Positions 28,043 to 35,182 of a DNA stretch of 64,000 nucleotides are shown piece by piece. The first letter of the stretch is position 1, and each line of letters starts with the position of its first letter. The position numbers and the translations under genes were made by a program. The notes under the pieces are model-generated. The model worked only from the letters and a program-made list of their open reading frames with translations, did not search any database and was not told where the DNA came from. This stretch comes from Paenibacillus sp. YYML68 (GTDB lineage: Bacteria; Bacillota; Bacilli; Paenibacillales; NBRC-103111): contig NZ_BQYI01000001.1 of NCBI RefSeq assembly GCF_027923405.1, forward strand, positions 1,590,501 to 1,654,500, read 5' to 3'.

Positions 28043-29221
28043 TTAAGCTACGTTGCTAGGCGCTTGATCGATCGTAGCACCGTTCGCTGGAGGCGCTTGA
28101 TCGGTGAAGCTGTGCCAGTTACCGTTCTGATCCTGCCACTTGTAATCCACGCCTGCGAGGGCATCGGCGAAGGCGACAACCTCCTGCCAAGCCTCATTGG
28201 CTGCGTTGAGATCTGTGGAGGCTTGAGCGTATTGCTCCTTGGTCGGTGCCGCACCTTCGATATCTGCTTCGACAGAAGCGAGGTCTGTCTTGACAGTAGC
28301 CAGATCGTTGTACAGATCCTGCCACATGGCGATGACGACCTTGATCGCTTCTTGTGCCGCTTGGTTCGCTTCGATCAGGTACTGGAACGACGTGTTGATG
28401 CCCTGCAGCAGGATAATATCCTGATTCAAGCCATCAATCTGCTTCTGCTCGCTCTGAATCTGGTCATTGGCCGCATCAATCGCTTTCTGAGACAGCACCC
28501 AGCCTGTGATGGAGGCTGCTTCGCCGACAACACCTACGACGATCAGGCCAGCACCAACGCCTTGAGCGCCTGGAATGAAGCAGCACACAACCCCTACAAG
28601 ACCGATGAATAAGGATAACCCTGTGCCGATCTCGGATAAAGTCAAGTACGTCTGCAGCGTATCAATCTGGTTATGCAAGTCCTTGATGCTGTTGTTCAAC
28701 TGCGTAATCTGATCCTTGTCGGATTGAACATCATTCAACGCTTCTGTGGCAATGTTGTTCAGAATAGTCGCATCTGCAGTGATGTTCGTCGAGAAGGTGT
28801 TCAGGCTCGTGACAAGGCCATTCGCCGTATCAATTTGCTGCTGAATGAGGCTCATCATCGTCGTGATGGCTTGGTTCAGGCCTTCCTTCGCTTGTGCGTT
28901 GCTCGGGTCAACTTGAAGGATTTGAAGATAAGAGGCGGCCATCATCTCTTCCATATTAAAAAGATTCTTCATCTGGGTCGAGATCGTCTTCGGGAAGGAA
29001 AGCATCGTAGGGAAGATGCCGTTCGTCCAATCGAGGCAATGGGCCTTAGCAGGGGCGAACTGTGCGGTGAAATCGCCATAATCCTTAGGCGGGTATTGCA
29101 ACACAGGCATCGACTGCTGGGTAATGGCGTATACATACAGGTTCACCTTGGACGTCGCATTGGCATAATCGAGAAGGCGTTGCTTGAACTCATCGGAATT
29201 AACGTTAACGCTTGCTGTCAT
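28043..29221 (-). CDS. ClyA/Hbl/Nhe-type toxin component with hydrophobic head (pore-forming B-like), second gene
   Basis: This 392-residue protein has long helices at about 75-190 and 245-320. Between them is a strongly hydrophobic hairpin at 193-243 (GLSLFIGLVGVV...GLIVVGVVGEAAS), the position and character of the membrane-inserting beta-tongue/head in HblB, NheB and ClyA. AKAHCLDWTNGI occupies residues 58-69, aligned with the same residues in the third gene. The C-terminus carries a short polar tail with KWQDQNGNW. No signal peptide is seen. ATG 29221 gives the same MTA start as the third gene and follows AAGGAG by 12 bases; ATG 29233 directly abuts that site. It probably is the membrane-spanning component. 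Confidence 0.72.
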   Translation of the reverse strand: MTASVNVNSDEFKQRLLDYANATSKVNLYVYAITQQSMPVLQYPPKDYGDFTAQFAPAKAHCLDWTNGIFPTMLSFPKTISTQMKNLFNMEEMMAASYLQILQVDPSNAQAKEGLNQAITTMMSLIQQQIDTANGLVTSLNTFSTNITADATILNNIATEALNDVQSDKDQITQLNNSIKDLHNQIDTLQTYLTLSEIGTGLSLFIGLVGVVCCFIPGAQGVGAGLIVVGVVGEAASITGWVLSQKAIDAANDQIQSEQKQIDGLNQDIILLQGINTSFQYLIEANQAAQEAIKVVIAMWQDLYNDLATVKTDLASVEADIEGAAPTKEQYAQASTDLNAANEAWQEVVAFADALAGVDYKWQDQNGNWHSFTDQAPPANGATIDQAPSNVA

Positions 29222-29301
29222 AACAGGGATCATCTCCTTGGATATATTGGGATAATAGTAGAAGTTCAACCATTGTTTACGTCGAGCTCGGCCTTATGCT
29301 G

Positions 29302-30171
29302 CTAGCCGATCTGGAGATTGGCAGGCAACTGATCGTAGTTCTGTGTAGCGAACTGGACGAGATTGTTCCACGACTCGAGCGCGTAGGTGAGATCTAGCTT
29401 GACGAGAACAGCCGGATCGGCTGCGACCTTGTCCAATGCGGACATGACCGTCTGCGTGTTGGCCGTCATGACGGACCAGAATTGGAGCATGTACGAGATG
29501 CCTTGACTCGCGCTGCTCGCTTGGGATAAGGCGTTGCCAATGAGCGAATACAGCTGCTGAATCTGGTTGATCAGGTTCTGCTTGCTCTGGATCTGGCTCT
29601 TGCATGCCTGAATATCGCTGTCGCTCGGGCACGTCTTGCTCTCCAGACTGTGAAGCTGGCCATAGAGAGAGGATAGCTGGTTCTGCTGATTCTGAAGCTC
29701 TATCATGAGCGCCTGATAGCTGGCGTTCAAGCTGGCGAAGTCTGCGTTCATATGATCTTGGAATGAGGACAAGCCTTGCTGAAGCTTATTCGATTGCTCG
29801 TAGATACCGGCAACGAGGCTCTTCACCTGATTGCACGAGCTCACGATGGCGGTGTGAAGCGCTTCGTTGTCTGGCTGAGAGGCGTATTGTGCGGCTAATG
29901 ATTGGAGCGTGTTGATGCCGCCTGTCACTTGCGGATTGAGCGATTGAATCGAGTTCAACACTTGAATACAAGACGGATAGATGACGTTATACCACTCGAT
30001 GGCATCCTGCTTCGTCTTGGTGAAGGCGGTGTCTGCATTGTTGTAAGGCGCGTCGCTCGGATATGGCGCTACGGACTGACTCTCGATCCAAGTGACGAAT
30101 GACGACACAGAGGCAATGGCATTGGCGTACGCATTACTGGAGTTCGATTGTTGGGCTGCTGTAATTAACAA
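29302..30171 (-). CDS. ClyA/Hbl/Nhe-type toxin component lacking a head domain, first gene
   Basis: This 289-residue helical protein starts at TTG 30171, supported by a consensus AGGAGG nine bases upstream. KQDAIEWYNVIYPS (about residues 54-67) lies where the other two have SHCLDWTNGI, so the three appear related. Long Gln/Ser/Ala-rich helices flank a short turn (about 178-195, with two Cys) where the neighbours have heads. It could therefore be a soluble binding or lytic accessory component. No signal peptide is visible. It is the promoter-proximal gene of the operon, with 80 bases to the second gene. Confidence 0.65.
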   Translation of the reverse strand: MLITAAQQSNSSNAYANAIASVSSFVTWIESQSVAPYPSDAPYNNADTAFTKTKQDAIEWYNVIYPSCIQVLNSIQSLNPQVTGGINTLQSLAAQYASQPDNEALHTAIVSSCNQVKSLVAGIYEQSNKLQQGLSSFQDHMNADFASLNASYQALMIELQNQQNQLSSLYGQLHSLESKTCPSDSDIQACKSQIQSKQNLINQIQQLYSLIGNALSQASSASQGISYMLQFWSVMTANTQTVMSALDKVAADPAVLVKLDLTYALESWNNLVQFATQNYDQLPANLQIG

Positions 30172-30276
30172 ATAACGGGACCTCCTGATCGTTCATGTTC
30201 AAGTCCATACGCTGAGTATGTATGCGAATGCTGACTAACGAGAACTCCACCCCCTATTTCGACCCGACTCAACCTG

Positions 30277-30305
30277 ATTTTACCATCCGATTATCCATGT
30301 GTCTA
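30277..30305 (-). promoter_or_regulatory. Probable sigma-A promoter of the toxin-like operon
   Basis: On the minus strand, TAGACA and TAAAAT are separated by exactly 17 bases, about 105 bases before the TTG start of the first gene. A short inverted repeat, TCCTAC-TTT-GTAGGA (30313-30327), lies just upstream and could be an operator; that is inference. Confidence 0.5.
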
Positions 30306-30454
30306 TAGTACTATCCTACTTTGTAGGAATGGGTCCTAATTACTGGTTGGGCTCGAGTGGTGGATGCAGCCGCCGTCGATGGAGGGGAGCGGGGGGTGAG
30401 AGTACGGGGGATTCGTCGAAGTCTGGAGGTGGTGATCCGGGTAATCGATCCGTC

Positions 30455-30592
30455 CATGTGTACGCGATGCACGATGGCAAGTACCTAGTCAGAGAGCTGT
30501 ATATGGAGAAGGACGTGGTGCAGTCCGTCATGTTCAAGGATCTGTGTGTATCGACACATAAGCTGTTCAGCTTGGATGATGCTCGCTCGTAG
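30455..30592 (+). pseudogene. C-terminal fragment of an Uma2-family endonuclease-like gene
   Basis: The open frame ending at 30592 encodes VYAMHDGKYLVRELY and DVVQSVMFKDLCVS-type strands ending in a short helix. This is the pattern of the C-terminus of Uma2 (DUF820, PF05685) proteins, about 190 residues long when complete. The frame is open back to about 30299, but that part is low-complexity, contains no nuclease motif, and overlaps the toxin promoter. It is best read as a remnant. Confidence 0.45.
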
Positions 30593-30599
30593 ACAACAA

Positions 30600-30636
30600 G
30601 CCGGCCCAGCACATACGCTGAACCGGCTTTTTCGAC
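30600..30636 (+). terminator. Terminator between the Uma2 remnant and spoVR
   Basis: AGCCGG-CCC-AGC pairs with GCT-GAA-CCGGCT around ACATAC and is followed by five T on the + strand. It could also act weakly on spoVR transcripts from the opposite strand. Confidence 0.65.
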
Positions 30637-30663
30637 CTTCTAACCCTTCATACCCCGTTACGG

Positions 30664-32088
30664 CTACAAAAACTTCCGCTGGTGCTTCTTCCCGTCATAC
30701 GTGAACAGCACGGGCTTATCCTCGATCCGCGTCTCCATGTGGACGTTCTTGCCCCAGAGGCGGTGAATGTACGGCAGCGTGCGCTCGAGATACTTCAGGT
30801 CCAGCTCGACGCCCTCGTAGCTGTGCTTCAGATACAGCTCACCGGAGCGGTTGTAATCGCCGTCGTGGACGACGATGTACGGGAAGCCACCGTTCACGCG
30901 GGAATAGACGAGCTGGTCGCGAATGTTCTCCCACGACTTGTCGGTGATCTTCCACTCCGGGCCCTTCTTCTCGAACACGTACAGATCCAGCTCGTCGCAG
31001 AGCGGCTTGTTCATGTAGTTGCGGATGAAGGAGATGTCCGAGTCGACCTCGCGTACCTCGAATATTTTGTCCCGACCCTTGCCTGGCACACGTCCGAACC
31101 GCTCGCGCTCCTCCTCGGTCGGATGGTCCCATCGCTTCTCAATATCTTCGAAAATCTTCAGCCCGAGGTAATACGGGTTCAGCGAATGACGCGACGGCAC
31201 GACGACGGAGGAGTTCAGCTTGGCGTACTCGATCGTCTCGGTCTCGGTCAGGTCGAGCTCGCGCAGAATGCGCTGATGCCAGTAGGAGGCCCAGCCTTCG
31301 TTCATAATCTTCGTCTCGAGCTGCGGCCAGAAATACAGCATCTCGTCGCGGAGCATCGTCAGAATGTCGCGCTGCCAATCCTTCATGTACGGCGCGTACT
31401 CCTCGATGAACAGCAGCAGATCCTTCTCCGGCTTCTCAGGGAACCGTGTCTCCTCCTGAGTGTCCGGCTTCTTGTTCTTCGCCTCGTCCAAGTCCCACAG
31501 ATCCTCGTAGCCGAACGTGCGTTCCTTGATGGCCGGGGCGTTGCCCGCATCCTTGCGGTCACGCTTGTCGAAGTGGCGGTACGGATTCGTGATGAGTGGA
31601 TCGACATGCTCCTGAATCGCGAGCACCGCGTCGATGAACTGCTCGACCTCGTCCCGTCCATGCTCAAGCTCGTACTGGCGAATGCGCTCAGCCGTAGCGG
31701 ACATGCTCTCGACCATGTTGCGGTTCGTTTTGGAGAAGCGGACGTTGTTCTTGAAGAAGTCACAGTGAGCCAGCACGTGCGCTACAATGAGCTTGTTCTG
31801 GATGAGCGAGTTGCCATCGAGCAGGAACGCATAGCACGGATCGGAGTTGATGACGAGCTCGTAAATTTTGCTTAAGCCGAAGTCGTACTGCATCTTCATC
31901 TTGTGGAACGTCTTCCCGAAGCTCCAATGGCTGAAGCGGGTCGGCATTCCGTAAGCGCCGAACGTGTAAATAATATCCGCGGGACAGATCTCGTAGCGCA
32001 TCGGGTAGAAGTCGAGGCCGAAGCCGACTGCTATCTCTGTAATTTCGTCGATGGCGCGCTCGAGCTGCTTGATGTCATCTGGTGTCAA
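30664..32088 (-). CDS. spoVR: SpoVR-family sporulation protein
   Basis: This 474-residue protein starts [16 protein letters not shown] and carries the SpoVR hallmarks [51 protein letters not shown] and [20 protein letters not shown]. It is a cytosolic mother-cell protein linked to spore cortex formation; its biochemistry is not settled. TTG 32088 is chosen because GGAGGTGA lies just upstream and the N-terminus matches the family. The first ~10 codons and the leader are duplicated at 32866-32973. yhbH, often its neighbour, lies on the same strand 4.8 kb upstream, beyond inserted accessory DNA. Confidence 0.92.
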   Translation of the reverse strand: MTPDDIKQLERAIDEITEIAVGFGLDFYPMRYEICPADIIYTFGAYGMPTRFSHWSFGKTFHKMKMQYDFGLSKIYELVINSDPCYAFLLDGNSLIQNKLIVAHVLAHCDFFKNNVRFSKTNRNMVESMSATAERIRQYELEHGRDEVEQFIDAVLAIQEHVDPLITNPYRHFDKRDRKDAGNAPAIKERTFGYEDLWDLDEAKNKKPDTQEETRFPEKPEKDLLLFIEEYAPYMKDWQRDILTMLRDEMLYFWPQLETKIMNEGWASYWHQRILRELDLTETETIEYAKLNSSVVVPSRHSLNPYYLGLKIFEDIEKRWDHPTEEERERFGRVPGKGRDKIFEVREVDSDISFIRNYMNKPLCDELDLYVFEKKGPEWKITDKSWENIRDQLVYSRVNGGFPYIVVHDGDYNRSGELYLKHSYEGVELDLKYLERTLPYIHRLWGKNVHMETRIEDKPVLFTYDGKKHQRKFL

Positions 32089-32167
32089 GCTTAGCTCACC
32101 TCCGATCTGGGTTGTAATCAATATATTCGGACGGAGGCGCGGACATACTTGATTTTCGTGGGGGAGG
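32060..32167. repeat. Direct repeat copy A: spoVR leader and first codons
   Basis: This ~108-bp segment recurs at 32866-32973 with about four mismatches. It covers the start of spoVR, its ribosome site and about 70 bases of leader. The two copies bracket the toxin-antitoxin module at an 806-base offset. Confidence 0.9.
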
Positions 32168-32209
32168 GGTGGTCGGTTAGATTAAGTTCTCCCCTGTGCT
32201 CCTTGATTG

Positions 32210-32238
32210 TTTCTGATCCGCACGAATTATGGTATAAT
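32210..32238 (+). promoter_or_regulatory. Promoter of the toxin-antitoxin module
   Basis: A perfect TATAAT (32233-32238) lies 25 bases before the antitoxin start, with a weak -35 (TTTCTG) 17 bases upstream. Confidence 0.5.
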
Positions 32239-32262
32239 TCAGGGATAAAGGAGGCGAAGATC

Positions 32263-32496
32263 ATGCAATTCAGTCTCAAAGCTCCGGACGGTACAGTCAT
32301 TGAGTCTTACTTGAAGAATCACAAAGAATTCATTCAGATTGCTGGCATGGAATACGAGGTGTACAGTCCTGTCGATGAGTTTGATTCCGACCCGGAAATC
32401 AGACAAATGATCGAGGCTTCTGAGAAGGACATAAAGGAAGGAAACGTGTATTCTGCTGAAGAGATGGTGGAAGCGATAAAGCGTGGTGAATTGTAG
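32263..32496 (+). CDS. Antitoxin of a RelE/ParE-type toxin-antitoxin pair
   Basis: This 77-residue acidic protein starts MQFSLKAPDGTVIES. The first half is strand-forming and the C-terminus is the helix-rich VYSAEEMVEAIKRGEL, resembling the toxin-binding tail of small antitoxins. AAAGGAGG lies eight bases before the ATG. It is directly followed by the toxin gene with no gap, the usual antitoxin-first order. It should neutralise the toxin and repress its own promoter; the N-terminal DNA-binding family is not recognised. Confidence 0.72.
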   Translation: MQFSLKAPDGTVIESYLKNHKEFIQIAGMEYEVYSPVDEFDSDPEIRQMIEASEKDIKEGNVYSAEEMVEAIKRGEL

Positions 32497-32778
32497 TTGA
32501 TCGTGCAATGGACCGAAACGGCGCGAAATCGATTCCGGCAAATCAAGAGCAAGCATTACAGCGAACAAGAGACGATCGAATATAAGATAAATCTGCTTCG
32601 GCGCGTAGAGCATAAGGTCGTTCAAATGGGAACGATGATGCCTTCACGTGAATACCACGGCACCTACTACTGCATCGTAGACAGGTATATCGTGTCTTAC
32701 AAGGTACTGGATAACGGGGAAAGATACGTCATCACTTCGTTCAAGCACGGTGCGATGAGACGCAACCTTAAATATTGA
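32497..32778 (+). CDS. RelE/ParE-family toxin
   Basis: This 93-residue basic protein has the compact RelE/ParE layout: IVQWTETARNRFRQIKS start, a helical hairpin, and the strand pattern REYHGTYYCIVDRYIVSYKVLDNGERYVITSFKHG. RelE relatives cleave mRNA at the ribosome and ParE relatives poison gyrase; the sequence alone does not decide. The start is TTG immediately after the antitoxin stop, so translation is coupled. A strong terminator follows. The module sits between direct repeats of the spoVR leader. Confidence 0.8.
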   Translation: MIVQWTETARNRFRQIKSKHYSEQETIEYKINLLRRVEHKVVQMGTMMPSREYHGTYYCIVDRYIVSYKVLDNGERYVITSFKHGAMRRNLKY

Positions 32779-32806
32779 ACCGACTTCACTGGGAGTCGGT
32801 TTTTTC
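32778..32806 (+). terminator. Terminator of the toxin-antitoxin module
   Basis: ACCGACT / AGTCGGT stem with an eight-base loop and six T residues, starting right at the toxin stop codon. Confidence 0.8.
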
Positions 32807-32865
32807 GTCCCCAAATTAAGTAACTTGGTGACACGAAGCCTAGCCTTCTCTCATAAATTTTCATC

Positions 32866-32973
32866 TCGAGCTGCTTGATGTCATCTGGTGTCAAGCTTAG
32901 CACACCTCCGATCTGGGTTGTAATCCATATATTCGGTCGGAGGCGCGGACATACTTGATTTTCGTGGGGCAGG
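32866..32973. repeat. Direct repeat copy B: orphan copy of the spoVR leader
   Basis: It matches 32060-32167 at about 104 of 108 positions. On the minus strand it encodes [10 protein letters not shown] and then diverges, so it is a non-functional stub of spoVR. Its ribosome-site region and the GAATATATT motif each carry a change. Confidence 0.9.
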
Positions 32974-33084
32974 GATTCCCCTCCAATTAAAAGGAAACTT
33001 CCTTCCAGCTCCCTTCGTACTACCCCATAAGCTACAGAGGCAAGGGCTGAATACCCAATACGCTGCGAAGGAGCGCGAAGCGAG

Positions 33085-33291
33085 ATGAGAGACAAGGGCT
33101 GTATGAAGTGCGGAAGCAGGGAAGCGAAGACGAAGAATGTCGCGATGACGGGAACGGGGCTGTCCAAGATGTTCGATCTACAGCATAACGAATTTGTGGT
33201 CGTATATTGCACGAACTGTGGATACTCGGAGTTTTATAATCGGAAGTCGTCCACGGCGTCGAATGTACTGGATTTATTTTTTGGCGGATAA
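33085..33291 (+). CDS. Small zinc-ribbon protein
   Basis: A 68-residue protein with two CxxC pairs, CMKC (residues 6-9) and CTNC (about 42-45), separated by a strand-rich spacer. This is the layout of zinc-ribbon nucleic-acid-binding proteins widespread in Firmicutes. AAGGAG lies 11 bases before the ATG. Its function is unknown. It is adjacent to repeat copy B and is a lone gene. Confidence 0.72.
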   Translation: MRDKGCMKCGSREAKTKNVAMTGTGLSKMFDLQHNEFVVVYCTNCGYSEFYNRKSSTASNVLDLFFGG

Positions 33292-33362
33292 CAATCTATA
33301 TTATAGTTGCATACGGAGCTCTCCCGACGGTCCTGGATCGTTCGCGGGGAGCTTATTCGTGT

Positions 33363-33650
33363 ATGTGGCGGCTGGAGCTGCACTTCGCATCTAATCCGTA
33401 CCCGGACTTGAAGGTCGTCCGATTGAACGAGCTAGACTTCGACACGAACGCGCCAGCGCTTGCCACGAATGTGCAGGAGGCCGCTCGCACTGATGCTCGA
33501 GCTAGCTGGGTCCCCTACCGACTAGAGCTAAACCGTGAGGTAACGCGTGCCTTTTTTCGAGATACGGAGTTGACCAAGGTGTTCAATTGGAGTATACCGA
33601 CTGAGTTGATCGAATTCATCGTTGCGTATCCGGAGCATGGTGAATCCTAG
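33363..33650 (+). CDS. Hypothetical protein, possibly a gene fragment
   Basis: A 95-residue frame starting MWRLELHFASNPYPD and ending ELIEFIVAYPEHGES. It has mixed strand/helix character, no signal peptide and no family I recognise. The ribosome site is weak (GGGGAG about 15 bases upstream), and the surrounding DNA holds other decayed genes, so it may be a remnant. Confidence 0.4.
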   Translation: MWRLELHFASNPYPDLKVVRLNELDFDTNAPALATNVQEAARTDARASWVPYRLELNREVTRAFFRDTELTKVFNWSIPTELIEFIVAYPEHGES

Positions 33651-33759
33651 AGACGAACTTGCGGTATCATTGTCATTGTTAGTAAAATCAACGATATAGG
33701 ATTTAGATGCTCTCGAACAATCGGTTCATATACTATTCTTGTCAGAAGTGAGGGAGACC

Positions 33760-34767
33760 ATGCCAATAACGAAAGCGAAGCTCTCCGATTTTACTGTTTT
33801 TGATGAATTAAATTTGTCATTTACTAATGGGATCAATGTCTTTATCGGAGAAAACGGGACAGGGAAGACACATCTTCTGAAGCTACTGTATGCAGCAAGT
33901 CAAGCCTCACGTAAAGATGTGACTTTCGAAGAGAAGATTCGAAAGGTGTTTAGACCTAAGGACATGAAGATGTCTCGCTTAGTTCGCAGGGTGAAGGCTG
34001 GAAATCGTACGGCCACTATTGAAATCAGCTCTCATGAAGCAACGCTGAAGAGCGAAATCAAGCTGAAAACAGCAGGAACTGAAACAAAGGGTGAAGAAAA
34101 ATGGGAGCACCATTTTTTGGGTCACAGTATATTTATACCTGCCAAAGAAATTCTCTCGCACTCTTATAATTTCTTGGAAGCCCATCGAGCGGGGAACATT
34201 GACTTCGATGATACATACGCTGACATTATTGCATATGCAAAAGTGGATATCAAAAAAGGGCCGGAGCCACAAGCGAGAAAATCGTTCATTAAGGATCTCG
34301 AGAAGATGCTGAGCGGTACGGTTAAAGTGGACAATGATGTATTTTATTTACAGCAGAAAGTCGGAGGTCCCTTAGAATTTAGTCTTGTCGCAGAAGGTGT
34401 AAGAAAGCTGGCCTTGCTATGGATGCTCATCAAAAACGGAACCCTTGAACAAGGCTCTGTTCTATACTGGGATGAACCTGAAGCGAACATTAACCCTTCC
34501 GCTATTCCGATCATTGCCGATATTCTACTAGCCTTAGAAAAAGAAGGTGTGTAAATCTTCTTGGCCACTCATAACTATGTATTGCTGAAGGCGATTGATC
34601 TACGCAGGTCAACTGACAATCAGGTCCAATATCATTCCTTCTATAAAGATATGGAGACGATCCGGGTCAGTAGTTACACAGAGTTGTTCCAAGTGTCTCC
34701 AAATCCGATCTTAGAAGCATACACGATGTTAATGGATGAGTCTGTTAGACGGGAGATGGATAGTTGA
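33760..34767 (+). pseudogene. AAA/ABC-type ATPase (RecF/OLD-like) interrupted by an in-frame stop
   Basis: The frame encodes a compact ATPase: VFIGENGTGKTHLLKLLY (Walker A, about residues 27-44), YWDEPEANINPSAI (Walker B) and FLATHNYVLLK (H-loop). A TAA at 34552-34554 falls between EKEGV and IFLATHN without a change of frame, so one base change (CAA to TAA) explains the break. Total length would be 335 residues. The first part lacks its H-loop and is probably inactive. Such ATPases often pair with an effector gene in defence cassettes, and a partner gene overlaps its 3' end. ATG 33760 follows GAGGGAG. Confidence 0.8.
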
Positions 34768-35128
34768 TCCTGATCATCCGAGGTCCTCGGTGGAGGAGAG
34801 AGTCAAATACTTGGAGCGTATGAAATCGTCTGACTTGGCTCGTGATCTCGGCCAGAAGGTGAAGGATACCTTGCTATTTGAGTGGGCCTGTAACCGATCG
34901 CTGGACAAGCCCATTCATTATATCGTGTTAATAGAAGCAAGCTTTGCGGATAGTGCAGTATTACTGGCGCTCTCTGACAAGACCAAAGGACATTTCCCTA
35001 TGAAGCTGTCGAGGCTACCAGAAGTTAAGAGGCGGGGAATTGAAGCTTTCACGCTGGTTTCCTTGGCACAGTGGAATAAGCTCTTCACATTATTTCCCGT
35101 ATGGCGGATAAGTGAGAGGTCAGAATAA
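34736..35128 (+). CDS. Partner protein of the interrupted ATPase, unknown function
   Basis: A 130-residue frame overlapping the ATPase 3' end in another frame. It contains VDPDHPRSSVEERVKYLERM, KVKDTLLFEWACNRSLDKPIHYIVLI and a C-terminal AQWNKLFTLFPVWRIS. The pattern recalls proteins I have seen encoded next to small AAA ATPases, usually with a longer N-terminus, so this copy may be shortened. That recollection is not verified. No catalytic motif is recognised. The IS element lies 55 bases downstream. Confidence 0.5.
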   Translation: MSLLDGRWIVDPDHPRSSVEERVKYLERMKSSDLARDLGQKVKDTLLFEWACNRSLDKPIHYIVLIEASFADSAVLLALSDKTKGHFPMKLSRLPEVKRRGIEAFTLVSLAQWNKLFTLFPVWRISERSE

Positions 35129-35182
35129 ATTGTAATGGCTATCATCCTTCATATTCCCCCAGATATGAACAGAATATATGTT

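Noticed and set aside
30299..30454. N-terminal half of the 97-codon frame upstream of the Uma2-like fragment
   Set aside because: It is low-complexity Gly/Ser/Arg, has no ribosome site, and overlaps the toxin-operon promoter; only the last third has a recognisable pattern.
32697..33212. A 171-codon minus-strand frame containing a SpoVR-like segment
   Set aside because: The SpoVR-like part is just repeat copy B, about ten codons, joined to unrelated sequence; it is a stub, not a gene.
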